From positions 372,001 through 436,000 of the forward strand of contig NBBA01000008.1 in the NCBI GenBank assembly GCA_002794785.1: 64,000 bases of DNA, given 5' to 3'. This stretch comes from Coniferiporia sulphurascens (lineage: Eukaryota; Basidiomycota; Agaricomycetes; Hymenochaetales; Hymenochaetaceae). Made by a program: the position numbers and the translations under genes. The notes under the pieces were generated by a model, which saw only the letters and a list, made by a program, of their open reading frames with translations, was not told the DNA's origin and searched no databases. Positions 46,130 through 58,166 of this stretch are shown piece by piece (position 1 is the first letter of the stretch; the number at the start of each line of letters is the position of its first letter).

Positions 46130-49100
46130 TCAGTTCCCGCTACTATGTGGCGGCGGTGTCGCCACGGAACGGCTGTGGTGGATGAATGGCGCGGCAGCGA
46201 AGAAATGCGCAGCCGGATGCGGATGCCATTCGTTCATGCCTGCATTCGGATTTGGATTTGGCATACCAGGACCCGGAGGGGCGCCTTGTCCCCACAGTCC
46301 CACATTCAGACCTACATTACCTCCGCCAAGTGCGCGTGGCGAAGAAGAAAACCCGGGTGTGGACGGCGCATTCCCCCATGGCGTCTGCGCGGCGACAGAG
46401 GCGCGTGGGCTGTGCCAGCCCTGGCCAACGGGAGCCACACGTCGCCCAGCTCCGCTCACGACTTCGTCATCGTCTGCAGCAAGTGCAGACGAGCCGAGTA
46501 CACCCTTTGGACTCGGGGAGCGGCGGCTGGGCGATGCGCCACCCGAGCCAGAGCCAGAGCCAGAAGCCGCGTCCCCATTTACCGTTGTCATTGGACGTGC
46601 TATCGGTGCGATAGGACGCGTGATGGGACCGGGACCAGGACCAAGGTCGGCGGCGGTGGACATGCGACGCGTCGGGCCTGACGGTCCCGGAACCATGATG
46701 GGTGAAGTAAGGGGGTTGGACAATCCGACCTTTGGTGGCCCTATGGGCGCAGCCGGTGCAAGTCCCCTCCCGAACCCTTGTTCAAACGGCGGACCTGTGC
46801 CGAATGTGCGGGGAAGAGCAGATGGGCCAAGGGTCGGCGGCGTCATTTGTGGGATGTATGCACCGAAGGATGGCACACCCGGCGCCGCAGCAAATGGTGC
46901 GCGAGGCGATAACACCGGTGTCGGAATAGGAGCGGACTGCGGGAAGATAGGCGTAGAAGGGGGGAGGTTAGCAGGCGCAATTGGCGAAGAGTGCTGGGAT
47001 GACTGAGCGTGCTGGGGAGGTATAGGCGTCGTGGATTGCATTGTCACCACTGGCCGTGGCGGCTGGCGGACGGGTTGGGCGCTCGGAGCTGCTACAGGCT
47101 GAGCTGAAGGCTTGTTAAGGATCTTCTTCGGGGTCGTAGCAGGAGGCTGTTGGCGCTGCGAACCAGATGCAACGGCGTTCGTACGCGGAGACGGGGGAGG
47201 ACGCGCTTTCGCAGCAGCAATGCGCTGCTGTTGCGCTTGTCGTTCCTTGGCTTCCCGTTCCGCTTTCTCTTCCCGCTCCTTCAGGCGCTTCTCACGCTCT
47301 TCTTTCTCTTGCTGCTGCTTTGCTTTCTCCGACGCAAGCCGTGCCTCTCGCTCTTCCCTCACCTTTCGCTCCTTCTCCTCCCGCTCTCTCCTCTCTGCTT
47401 TAGCACGCTCCTCCTTCTCCCTGCGCTTGCGCTCACGTTCGGCCTGGAGCTCCTTCTCCTCTGCCGCACGCTTTCGCCGCTCCTCTTCCTTCTTCTGCCT
47501 CTCCTCATCCGCTGCCTTACGCACCGCCTCCCGCTTCAGCCTCTCCTCTTCCCGCCTCTTCTTTTGCTCCTCCTCCTGCTGGCGTTGCTTTTCCTTCTGT
47601 GCTGCCTCCTCTGCCGCCCGCTCAGCAGCCTTCACCGCCTTCTCCTCTTCCTTTGCCAGTTTCTGCTGCCTTCATACCATATTTAATAAGTACTTTCCCT
47701 GGAAAAATGAAATGTTGAAGACGTCGGAAGAAAAACATACCTCTTCTTGTCCTTCTTTTTCCGATTCTCCTCCGCCTTCTTTGCTTCTTTCTCCTTCTTT
47801 GCCGCCTGCTCAGCCTCTTCCTCGCGCAGGAGCTCCATCTGGCGTTCTTGTGCAACCTTCTCGCGATACGCACCCAATACGCGCTGTTCAAACATGCGTG
47901 CCGCGAAGATAGAAAACATCCGCTTCCCTTCCTCCATTTTCTGCTCCTCCGTCAGCGCCTGTGGGGATTCAGCAAGAGATTAGATCATGAGTTCAACAAG
48001 CAATTACCTCCTCTTCGTCCTCATCATCCTCGTCGTCTTCCTCATCCTCACCGTCGTCCTCCTCATCGCCATCCTCCTCATCCTCGTCCTCACTCTCGTC
48101 TTCCACGTCTGCGGCAGCTTCCTCTTCTCTTTGCATACGACGCTCGGCAAGTTGTTCCATCATCTCCAGGAACTTCTGCCCATCGTTCTTTAAAAGGTCA
48201 TCTGCGACAGTTAGGATATTGCCAGGTCCTATGTGTAAAAGATCAAAAATAAAACATGGTCATGCCCATGAGTCAGCATCATGTAGATATGGGCGCGTTC
48301 TCACCTGCAACGGTTAGACTGTTCCCAAAGTTAAACAACTCGTCTCGACCGTTTGCCTTGGCACCGTTAGGTACACCCCGTGCACGGTCACGGTTTGGCG
48401 CCGCGCCGCGCCGCGCTCCGCGGTTCCTAATGTCAACGTCGTCTTCCGCATCGACGTCATCCTCTTCATCCTCTTCCTCGTCCTCCTCCTCGTCATCGTA
48501 GTCTTCCTCATAGTCGTCCGGGTCTTGATCGTCCTCGTCATATTCCGAGTCAGGGACTGTGCCCTTCTTCGGACCGTTGGCGAGGGTGTTGGCTGTCTTC
48601 GCTCGGGCTGAAGGAGGGTGCGGATGCGCCTTCCCGCCTGGGCCGACGACGAGGCCATTCTTGTCGAGTTCGACGCTGCCCGGAAACGGCCCGGGCCCGG
48701 GTGGAGGGGGAAGTGTGCCGCCGGAGGAAGCGTAGCGCTGCTGGTAGTTCGCGTACTGTTCTAGCTCCTCGTAATAAGCATCGTACAGTACCTCGAGCTC
48801 TTCCTCTATCGCATTCCTGTACCACGACCAAGTTGTTCGTTGGAGCGACGGAAATATACGCAAAGCGAAGGTCGACGGATGCGCCAGTGCAGGTAGAGCA
48901 CGTCGTTGTCAGCAGAAAAATTTTAGTGAGGAAAATAAAGACGACAGACCGCTTCCTCCCACATACAGCACAGGTACAGCTGTGCTTTTGCTGCTCCTTC
49001 ATCTTTTTCAGAACGGCCTCTTTCTCGATCTTGACGAGCGCGCGACGCTCATCTTCGCCGAGGCCAAGCCAGAACTCTTTGATGCGCTCCCGCTCCTCCG

Positions 49101-50631
49101 TCGTATTAGTGCTCCATATTTTACTATTCGGTTTGGCGGCGACACTTGTTGAGTTCTGCGTCGCACCCGCAGGCGGGCGGTGCTTCTGGGGAGCAGAGGC
49201 GTTTGAAGAGGGCGGCGATGGATGGTGATGCGGGTGGTTATGATTCGTGTAGTTCTGCGGGGGCGCGGGTGCCTTCGCGGCGGCACGCGCCGAGCGCGGA
49301 GGATTCGTCGACGCGGGCGGGCTGGTCACTGCTGGGGCCGCTGGGGCGTAAGACATGGGCTGCTTACCCGCTGCACGCGACGACGGCGGGGGGTTAGCGG
49401 CTGCACGGGCGGGGGGCATCGCACTCGGACTCCGTATGCCCTGCTGGATCGGATGAGTAGTACTCGGCGTGACTGTTTTCCCTGTGACATCCGCACCCGG
49501 CCCCTCCGGTTCCAGTTCCGGCTCCAGCTCCGGCCCCAACTCCGGCCCCGGATCCGCATATGGCGTACTACTGTATTTCTTCTTTTTCTTTTTCTTTTTC
49601 TTTCGCGGCGAAGTGCCGTTGCTGTTGCCGAACGACGCTGGATATGCGCCCGGCAGCTCGAGCTCCTCCTCATAGCTCACTGAGATTTGGCCCGTCCCAA
49701 TCTCCGTTTCGAACGGCAGCCCGACGTGCATACGTCTCATGTCCATGTGCATCTCCAACTCCTCCTCGTCCACCTCATCCTCGCTGTACATATCGTCCCC
49801 GTATACCCCGTCCGAATCGATGAATTCGGGTGAGAGCACCACATTTGCGTGCAACGCCGTTTGTCCGCCCAACCCGCCGCGTGTAGGTAGGCCACCCTTT
49901 CCAGCAACAGGGCGCTCGAGCGCTTGAGTAATTGTCAGCTCTGAAAGCGCATTAGGTTCGTACGGCGTCACACCAGTTCCATTAGTATTGGTGCGCCCAC
50001 CGGATCCAACACCGACACCCACTCCAACGCCTACACCGCCTTCCAATAGCTGTTGCGCGATCGCATACAGTGTGCGCTGCTTTGCCTCGTCGGAGCCTAG
50101 CCCGAGTCCATTCATGCCGTTGAGTGCGCTTTGTACAAACGCCCGCATCCCGCTGGGCAACGCATCAAGACTCTCTCGCACCTCGCGTACCTCATCTGCA
50201 ACTGCACCATCAAAACCGACCTTACGGTACAGTTCTGCAAGTAGCTCCGCCGGCGCTGCATCCAGTGCACCCAAATTCTGCCCGTTACTGTGGCCATTGC
50301 TTTGGCGTACCGCTGCGGACAGCGACGCGAGTGAAGCAGTTGTTGAGAGGTGTACCGACTCGAGGTCGGGCGAGAGTCCGGTACGCGTATGCGGAAAAGC
50401 AGTCGTACTAATGCATGGTTCGAGCGTGGGCAAGTCGTCGTCTGCATCGCTCATAACGTCGTGCATGGTCGTGCTCTCCGGCATGGCACCGCCAGTCCTT
50501 CCTTTCGCTCTCTTCTTCCTCTTCTTCTTTCCTCCGTGCGTAGGGATGTCGACGAAAGCAGCCGCAGGCACATTCGATGGTGTCAACTCGGCAGGCTGCT
50601 TTCCAATCTTTGCTGAAGCCGTTACAGGCAT
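46130..50631 (-). CDS. NST1: NST1, stress response protein
   Basis: Large cytosolic protein of 1390 residues; NST1 in yeast affects salt tolerance and associates with mRNA-processing and P-body factors. Exons: 50631..48950, 48816..48305, 48228..48008, 47958..47741, 47669..46130. The N-terminus has a Lys/Arg cluster ([13 protein letters not shown]), and a GV repeat (GVGVGVGVG) and a KKKKKKKKK run follow. The signature region is [57 protein letters not shown], then [20 protein letters not shown]. Next comes a very acidic stretch in exon 3 and a long Glu/Lys/Arg coiled coil of several hundred residues, then a Pro-rich C-terminal third. Start: the [13 protein letters not shown]; the open frame upstream contains no better ATG and is probably 5' UTR. 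It is convergent with NEO1, 219 bases apart. Confidence 0.93.
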
Positions 50632-51335
50632 GTTGACCGTCTGCTCGTCTGTTTTTGTGCGTCCTGTAGATGTCCCGAAGGATGGGATCCGTGCAGTGTT
50701 CGGCGTAAACGTCCGTGGAATCGAAAACACTCTCAGAACGCAAGAACCTGCAAGTGCGACGCGACAGACGTCAACGTCCGTTGCCAGCGACGATGGTATT
50801 GGTGTGAACTCACGCTGTACCAAAAGACCAAGGCGCTGTCGATGTTGTTGAAGGCAACAGGGGAATGAGTGGTGGTTATGCCTGACGGTGCAGTAGTAGT
50901 TGCTGTCGGCGTCACAAGCTGAAATGGACGAAGATCCTAATAGCTACGCAGATCCAGACCCAAACCAGATCTTCCGTTCGGAGAGGTTAATTTCCTTTTT
51001 AAGGTTTTTATCCCGTATACACGAGGATTTCTCGGCTAATATCTAGGTTTAATAATAAACTAAATCCCCGGGCCGTCCTCAACTCCCAAAAGAGCTTCGC
51101 TCCGCACATGCAGCAAAATAGTCATTTGAAAATTGACCCTCGGAAAGCGGCATGACGGAAGATAACCGCCGAATATGATTTTTCAGATTTTCTGCTCAAA
51201 TACAACACTAACGATTACAGACGCTAATAAGCCGGTAATTGGCTGTATGCTGCGTCACTTTCTTGCCAATTAAATTATGCTTTAACCTTTGCGCCATTAC
51301 TCGAGGTAAATAATACGTCTATTTCAGCCCTGCAG
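50632..51335. other. NST1 promoter and 3' flank of next gene
   Basis: About 700 bases upstream of NST1. The first 190 bases stay open in the NST1 frame and probably are leader. From about 50990 the sequence is AT-rich. Nothing else is recognised. Confidence 0.5.
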
Positions 51336-52760
51336 CTAAACCCATCTAAATCTCTTCGTCTCGCGTGCCGCGCTCGTGGGTGGCACCCAATCGATTGTTG
51401 CGTTCGCAGGCACGCCCGGGTACGACACCTCCAGCGCGGACGCCCTACGCTTCCCCCATGTGTCTGGTCTGTAGTCCGTGCCTGTGCTTGAGTGTACCAC
51501 GCCAGTATTCATATCAGGTGAAAATGGCAGGCCGTATGCCTTGAGTGTGTTTGAGCCGGAGAAATCGTCGAGGCCGACAACCACAGGCACTGGGAAAAGT
51601 GACGAATTAGAGTTCTCCCCTCCTCCCCCCGCGTCCGCTATCGCCGACTTTCCGGACAGCCTATGGGTGCTATGAGTGTCGCGCATAGCGCTACTTCCAG
51701 ATTTTACATAAGACAGATGGACGGTGGACGCGCTTGAAGATCTTTGAGTCCCCGAGAAGCTTGAAACAGCAGCGCTGGGTCTCGAAGAATCAGGGTGAAG
51801 GGTGACTCGTTCGGATGCTGCCGGTCTTGGTTGCTCTTCGCTTTCCTTTACTCTCGAATCTCCTCCATTTGAAGTAGAAGCGATATTTGACTCTTTCAGT
51901 ATGAGTTTAGATGCTAGTGCTGAATGACGATTTATCTGTTTCAAACCCGCATACGCATCCGACCTTACTCGAGGGTCTGAGTTTTTGTTCACTTCAGCCG
52001 TTTCCTTGGAAGCTATTTCGGAGTCCCGATTTAGGGGCTCGGTCGCCTTTAGACTTTTTTTAGCTCGCCGAACTAAGGGTTTTCTCGCCGACGGAGCGTC
52101 TCCTTGTCGTTGCTGTTGACCTGACCCGAGAGGAAGCGGTTTGAGAGTGATCGTGCCCCTAATAAACATAACCGCGAGAGCAAACGTGAAGTATGCAGGC
52201 CAGATACTGATCGAGCCTGTGGGAAGGCCGGACAGGGGCCAGCCAGACATGTAAAACCCTTTGTCCATCAGCCACACGTTGGGTCCCTGTGTTCTTTTAC
52301 TTAATGGTCCTTTTTTCCCAATGGGGTAAGAAAAAGGCTGTACCTGGAGAAATCCCTTGGGGCAGGAGGCGACGTACGGACGCCCATCTTTCTGAGTGAT
52401 GTTATGTTTCGTGAGGAGCTTGATTATTGCTTGGGAGACAAAGTGCTGCAAACGCCTGAGTCTAAATGGATTGAAATTATTATATAGTAGCAAGATGATC
52501 CAGTACGTAAGAAATTAGCCTTACTCTTGCGCGCCATCCGGGATGCCATTTTCTCTGCAAAGGATTCGATTCCTTGCTACGTTTTCCGGACGATGGCACT
52601 GCGCAAATGAAGTTAGTCAAGAAAATAATGATATTGATACCTCCCTTTTATTTGCAGGAGGGAAAAGGTTTTAAAAAGGTCGGCTCACCTCGGAAAGGAG
52701 GGCAGTATTGGTGCTTGTTGCTTCATCAGATGATTCATGGGATGATGAATAGCCTTCCAT
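51336..52760 (-). CDS. Unrecognised protein with one transmembrane segment
   Basis: Four exons, 52760..52689, 52598..52525, 52455..52344 and 52286..51336, chosen because donors, acceptors and phases all agree, give 402 residues. Residues 25-86 contain a compact part: CHRPENVARNRILCREN, then LQHFVSQAIIKLLTKHN and DGRPYVASCPKGF. A hydrophobic helix follows (about 110-131, SIWPAYFTFALAVMFIRG). The rest is Ser-, Lys- and Arg-rich and probably disordered, with a basic patch KPLVRRAKKSLK. No family was recognised. The start at 52760 is the first ATG; the frame is open upstream through a hydrophobic stretch beginning at a TTG, so an earlier exon with a signal or membrane segment may exist. Confidence 0.55.
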
Positions 52761-54009
52761 TTTTCTCAAAAATATTCGTATCGCCGAAAAAGTGCGATGT
52801 TTGCCCTGCAAGGTCGTGGTAGGTGGAAAAGAAAAAAGAAAAACAGCCACAGACCAAAGCGGCCAACTCAACTATTTACGTAAGTATTGCATATGCAACT
52901 CGTTCTGATATTCATTCAAACTTCGACCGACTCCATCAAGCATCCACATGTGTCAAGAAGAGACAAATTGTGATCTATATGGTCACTCTTTTGTCGATCC
53001 TGAAAAGAAATGTATTAGATACGGAGTCTTTCCAAACCTTGGTATCGTGCTGCTATGGCAGTGAGATAAAAAAGGGCTTACTAGTTTAATCCACGAGCAC
53101 TATTAGAGGTTATTTTTCACATTGCAGTCTGAGTTCGCATCGCATACATTCTCCCAAAGGTTGTCCTTGTTCAACTAGAGAAAATAAAGTGCGGGCCAGT
53201 CGCAGATGTTCAAGGTTTTCTCGGTATACTCCCAGAGCAAATGGGGGACGCCTGGGCTTCTGGGGGCGCTCATACGAAACTTGAACATGTCCTGGACCGC
53301 TTCGAAGTCTCCTCGTTTTCCCTCAGCCACGGTGCACCTTAATCCGAACGGGTACAATGCAGTGATAGCGGCGGGACATAGATTTTACGAATTTGGGGGA
53401 GATATCTTGAGCGATAACTTGCATGCCTCACCATACATTCTTTTCGTAAAGGCTGGGCTGGTTGGCTGGACGTCGTTCCGTCGGACTGGTTAGATATCCG
53501 AGTCCTTAGGCCAGCTCTTATAAAGACCGCGCCTTGGCGAAGTCTCGGAACACTGTGGGGGGCAGGAATTCACACTAAAAAAAGGAGAGATTGATGGTCG
53601 TTATAGGTTCAGGAAGGAGTTGAACATGGATCTAGAACGTTGAAAACGTGGCCGAGAACGAGTAATTTTTCAGGTAATCAACTTTAGTTCATGTAGCTGA
53701 AGTTATTGACCATTCAGCGTTTATGCGCTTTATTTGCAAGCACCGATGATAATCAAACTGATACGTTTGAATCACTGTCATCAGCAGAGCTACACAGAAT
53801 AGACCCAGACCCGCATCTTTACTAAGGAGAGCTTTTGAATGTATTTTTTTGATTATTAAATAGGGCAGGGAACGTGAGCGCTCACAGTATTAATTATAAT
53901 GGATCGAGGGGGTGGGATATACTTAGCGGTAAATAGGCGGGCCGGACGATCGCGTCATCGAGTCCGTCGCCTCAGGCTTGCGTTCCTAGATTCCGACCAC
54001 AAAACTGCG
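52761..54009. other. Divergent intergenic region before HAL2
   Basis: About 1.25 kb, AT-rich in places. Short frames only, none recognised. It contains the promoters of HAL2 and of the minus-strand gene. Confidence 0.5.
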
Positions 54010-55336
54010 ATGTCGCTGGCGTACGCTCTCGAAAAAGAGGTTGCAGTCTCAGCGGTTCTCCGTGCCTGTAATCTCACCTCGTCTATCTTCAATAAACTCG
54101 TCAAAAATGAGCGGCTCACCAAGGACGACAAATCGCCCGTGACCGGTTCGTTGTCTGTATCCCGCCTCGCCGCATACATTCATTGTCTTCCGCGGCCGCG
54201 TCTCGATCGCAGTCGGTGACTTTTCCGCTCAGGCTGTCGTGAACACAATCCTCGCCAACGCATTTCCAGAAGACAAGATTATCGGCGAGGAGGACTCTGC
54301 GGACCTGCGCGTAGAGACAAACAGCGTCCTGCGCGACCGCGTCGTGGAGCTTGCCAACCAGGCGCTCTCATCCAATCTTGTTCACGGTGACAACGTGCAA
54401 TGGGGTCTCGGTCCCGGAAAGCAGCGGACTACCGAGGAGCTTCTCAATGCCATCGACAGAGGAAACCACGGTGGTGGAAAGACCGGTCGTGAGTCGCACT
54501 CCGCTCGTTATTTCACAAATTTTGAGCCACTAACAGCACTCGTCTTTCAGGAATGTGGACTCTAGACCCAATTGATGGGACGAAAGGATTCCTTCGTGGT
54601 GAACAATATGCTGTGTGTCTCGCTTTCCTCATCGACTCGAAGGTCCAAATTGGTGTGATAGGCTGCCCGAACCTCCCTGTCGACGCTTCGGCACCCGATG
54701 GTCAGAAGGGATGTCTCTTCATTGCCGTACGCGGGCAAGGTGCCGAACAAGTAAATCAAATATTTTCTGGTCCTCTTTCGACTATACTAAGCCGCTTTCT
54801 TGCCTTGAAGCGCACGTTGTCGAACTCCAAGCCTACTCCACTAACCATCCCGACGTTCAAAGATTCCGAGATCAACTTCCTTGAATCCGTCGAATCTGGG
54901 CATTCCGCACTTGGTTTTAATGCACGCGTCGCACGAATTTTAAATATTACGCGCGAGCCGACGCGCATGGACAGCCAGGCAAAATACTGTGCTTTGTCCC
55001 GCGGTGATGGTAGTGTCTACATCCGCATGCCCGTCGGTACCGGTTACAGGGAGAAAATATGGGTAGGTGTACCACCGCTTATCCACTTGACACACCCTCG
55101 ATTTATACTCACGCCATTGCTGTTAGGACCACGCTTCAGGCTCTCTGCTCGTCGAGGAGTCTGGTGGCATCGTCACAGACTCACGCGGTGAGCCACTTGA
55201 CTTTGGGCTCGGACGCACGCTCGGAGAAAACTTTGGCGTAGTTGCTGCAGGAAAGGAAGTGCATAGCAAAATTATCGCGGCGATCAAGAAGGCAAAGGAG
55301 GAGGAGGAAGCCGAAAAGGCCAACAGCAAAATATAA
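54010..55336 (+). CDS. MET22: 3'(2'),5'-bisphosphate nucleotidase (HAL2/MET22)
   Basis: Cytosolic Mg-dependent, Li/Na-sensitive phosphatase that hydrolyses PAP to AMP in sulfate assimilation and salt tolerance. Exons: 54010..54145, 54213..54485, 54551..54750, 54811..55062, 55127..55336; 356 residues, close to the yeast length as I recall it. Motifs in order: SPVT and VGDFSAQAVVN, metal-binding IIGEEDSADL, catalytic LDPIDGTKGFLRGEQYAVCL, and C-terminal WDHASGSLLVEESGGIVTD. The C-terminal tail is a Lys/Glu helix. The ATG before SLAYALEKEVAVSAV gives the expected N-terminus. Phases close at every junction. No targeting signal is visible. Confidence 0.95.
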
Positions 55337-56022
55337 TTAAGGCCTATTGTACGAAAAGTTGCGTAAGTTTATGATACATCTCGTTGTAAAGCGGCGGAAG
55401 GAATAAAGGGAGGATGTTCGCTATGTTGGTCAGACAGCGGCGGCTTTTATGCGAACTTGAATGCCGGCTCTAGCGCGTCGCACCATTACGGACATCTGTT
55501 CATGTGACGATTGTTAATCCTTTGACGGTCCGAAGGAAGTTTCACCTTCGCCACTCGTAGTTCGCTGGCACACTGGGCCCCTTCAGAGGTACCGTAGTCG
55601 GGCAAATTCAAAAGGTGCACGTGTCTCCACATTGAATCTCCTTCTCCGACTCGATCGCCGCCCTGCCCACTACGAAGCCGGATAAAGCGATTTTTTAATT
55701 TGCCTGTGCATGCGTCTATAGCAAACATCGACGTCTCGCGATGTGTCGGATGATCTGGTACTCATCCCGCTCTAGACTCAAGCCCGTTATATGTGCAGTA
55801 TACACTGAGCGACATCTAGACGCCAGAGCTGACGCCGAAGGACTTAAACATTTCTACCTTTACTTGTCACGAGTTCGCATTTCTTCGCATTCGTCAACGC
55901 AACGGCTAATTGTCGGAAGTTCTGACTAGCATCCTTGAAGGTCCTGATGCTTCAAAAATCCTCAATTCTTGTTCGCTTAGATCCTCAAGCTGAGATTCCT
56001 GCAACCCGATACTGTCTTTGAG
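55337..56022. other. Intergenic between HAL2 and the esterase
   Basis: About 690 bases; 3' flank of HAL2 and promoter of the secreted esterase. No gene is recognised. Confidence 0.5.
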
Positions 56023-57762
56023 ATGCGGCGCACACTAGGTCTTTTCGCCCTATTGACCATGTCACTTGCCAAATCACTACCGGGAGAGCACACCGTCAAA
56101 AATGACGATCCCTTGATTTACTACCATGGTCGATGGGACACTTCCCCCGGTACTTGGTGGTATGTTGACTCGGGGCAATAGATACGTTGTCCATTGCTTA
56201 GATACTCTCCAGGGCCGGGTCCGGCCTCAAGCTCAACGTCGAAGATCTAACATCTCTGAAGCTGAATCTTGGCAATCACACTACGTCTCCTCTTGTTTCT
56301 GTGGGCGTATCGCTCAATTACAACTCGTTTCTCACTGTCAACATCTCTGCTGGAGAAAATACTATACCTCTGGATTCTTTGGGCAGAACAGGAGGTAATA
56401 CGGTCGTTCGAATCAACTCATGGAATTGGCAGGACAACCGCATCAACTTGGAATCTATAGTCACGAACACAGTGCGTATCGTGCACCTTTTGTGTAGTTC
56501 AAGAGGGTTGTGTATGTTTAAGTTCAATGCAGGAAGCTAAGTTGTTGCCCTACGCGCCCTCAAAACTGGCCTTTCAATTTATCGGGGACTCCCTCTCAGC
56601 CGTCAGTACTATCTCGTTTCACACACAAACACGCATCTTACGGTCCTGCAGGGCCAATACCTCCCTCAAGGTGTCGATCAGGCCTGGCCGTTTTTGACTG
56701 GCGAATTTTTCAAAGCGGAACACGTCGTAGTAGCACAACCAGGAGCTGCTCTTACGGTTTGTTTAGCTCGGTCATCATCCTCTACAACTCGTTTTAACTA
56801 GGTGCACCGCAAAGGATATCGTGTCGTACGGCAACGAGCACGGGATGTCTTTCCAGTTCTTCAGGGTGTGTAGTTTCTCTGACCGCCCCCTCATAACCAT
56901 TTTAACTTGTGTGAAATCAAAGACCGAGGATACAGGCTACTTTTACACAACGGACCACAATTACACAACGCCTTGGAATTTTAAGCGTGACGTTCCAGCT
57001 CCCGATGTTGTCGTCATCCATCTCGGGTGCGTATTCCATGGGTCTCATACGCACAGGGCTATATATTCCATCAATAGTGCCAATGACAACGGCCAGAATG
57101 TCCCGGCAGACGAATTCGTACAGGTAAAGGGCCGGCATCCATTCGTCTTAAGGAGCCTCTGATGACATGGAAATACAGAATTATCTGAACTTCCTCGTTC
57201 ACTTGAGGGAAATCTACGTCCACCAACCCATATTGATTTTCACTCCAGTATGTTCAGTTTTCGACTTGCATTAAACCCCAGTTTCAAGCCTTAAGATCAT
57301 AGTGGGGCTGGCCGCAACCTGATGGAAGCATTGGATATTATTACCCGGGAAGCTACGAGGAGATACTATCCCAGAGGTTCGTGGAAAAGCAAATACTTCA
57401 ATGATTCATAGAGCATTTGTAACGTCATATTTGGATCTCATACAGACTCTCGTCCGGAGACTCCAACGCGTTTCTTGTCAATACAACAGGCTGGGTCACT
57501 CTAGAAGATGTCCGCCCATTCCTCTCCTTACTCAGTATTTGGGCTGACGAAGTCATTTCCCCACCGAGATAGGTATTTCCAGAGTAAGTACACTAAGAAG
57601 TTAAATCTGAGGTCGGTTCGTGCTGATATACTGTTGTGACTCCTTCTCAGTAATTTGCATCCGACTGTTGCTGGACACCAAAAGATTGCCGGTCTTTTCG
57701 AGACGTGGCTGCAAGACTTCAGAATCGTACCGGAGAAAGAATGGCAAACCGCCTTGCACTGA
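56023..57762 (+). CDS. Secreted SGNH/GDSL-type hydrolase
   Basis: Predicted secreted esterase of 366 residues in twelve exons: 56023..56159, 56213..56471, 56533..56601, 56652..56756, 56815..56865, 56923..57026, 57078..57123, 57179..57247, 57303..57376, 57446..57509, 57573..57583, 57651..57762. The N-terminus RTLGLFALLTMSLA is a signal peptide. A beta-rich domain follows (YYHGRWDTSPGTWW; INSWNWQDNRINLES). The nucleophile motif is FIGDSLSA, the oxyanion Asn is probably in GANDNGQNVPA, and the Asp-His pair is DNLHPTVAGH. The two-domain layout suggests a carbohydrate esterase (CE2-like), from memory. An 11-nt exon carries VFP and the first two bases of the Asp codon. Sugar deacetylation outside the cell is an inference. 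Confidence 0.88.
57573..57583 (+). other. 11-nt microexon of the SGNH hydrolase
   Basis: The exon GTATTTCCAGA lies between acceptor gagatag and donor gtaagt. Joined, it reads ED-VFP-D-NLHPT and so restores the catalytic Asp-x-x-His; skipping it or retaining either intron breaks the frame. Confidence 0.8.
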
Positions 57763-58166
57763 GTGAAGTATGCTTATCCTTCCAATTGCGCAGTCTGGTT
57801 CCGGGGGCGCAAGGACGTTGTTATGACAAACCCAAGGCATTAGTATGGGAGAGAAATTGATCAAAGGGGCTGTGGGGATTTCGCCACTCTCTTAGCTAAA
57901 TATTACACTTGCATTTCTATGAGTAATGCAGTGTCCGTACAACATAAGAGCCGTTGCATTTTGTGTACCTCTACAAACCACTTGTCTACTTTGGATTCTG
58001 GGTTACTTTTTTCTGCTTATATGCGCACCAAATATAAATCACGTGAGAAGTCACGTACTGAGATGTCGTAATTGTTGCTGGTTATCCTCACGCTTGGCCT
58101 CTCTCAGACCGCTGCCGTACTAGCACTTACTTTCGAATTGTACGGAGGACACATCTCATTTCATTT
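57763..58166. other. Intergenic
   Basis: About 400 bases between two genes on the same strand. Nothing is recognised. Confidence 0.5.

Noticed and set aside
46050..47006. Plus-strand open frame of 318 codons
   Set aside because: It is antisense to the Pro-rich last exon of NST1 and only mirrors that composition.
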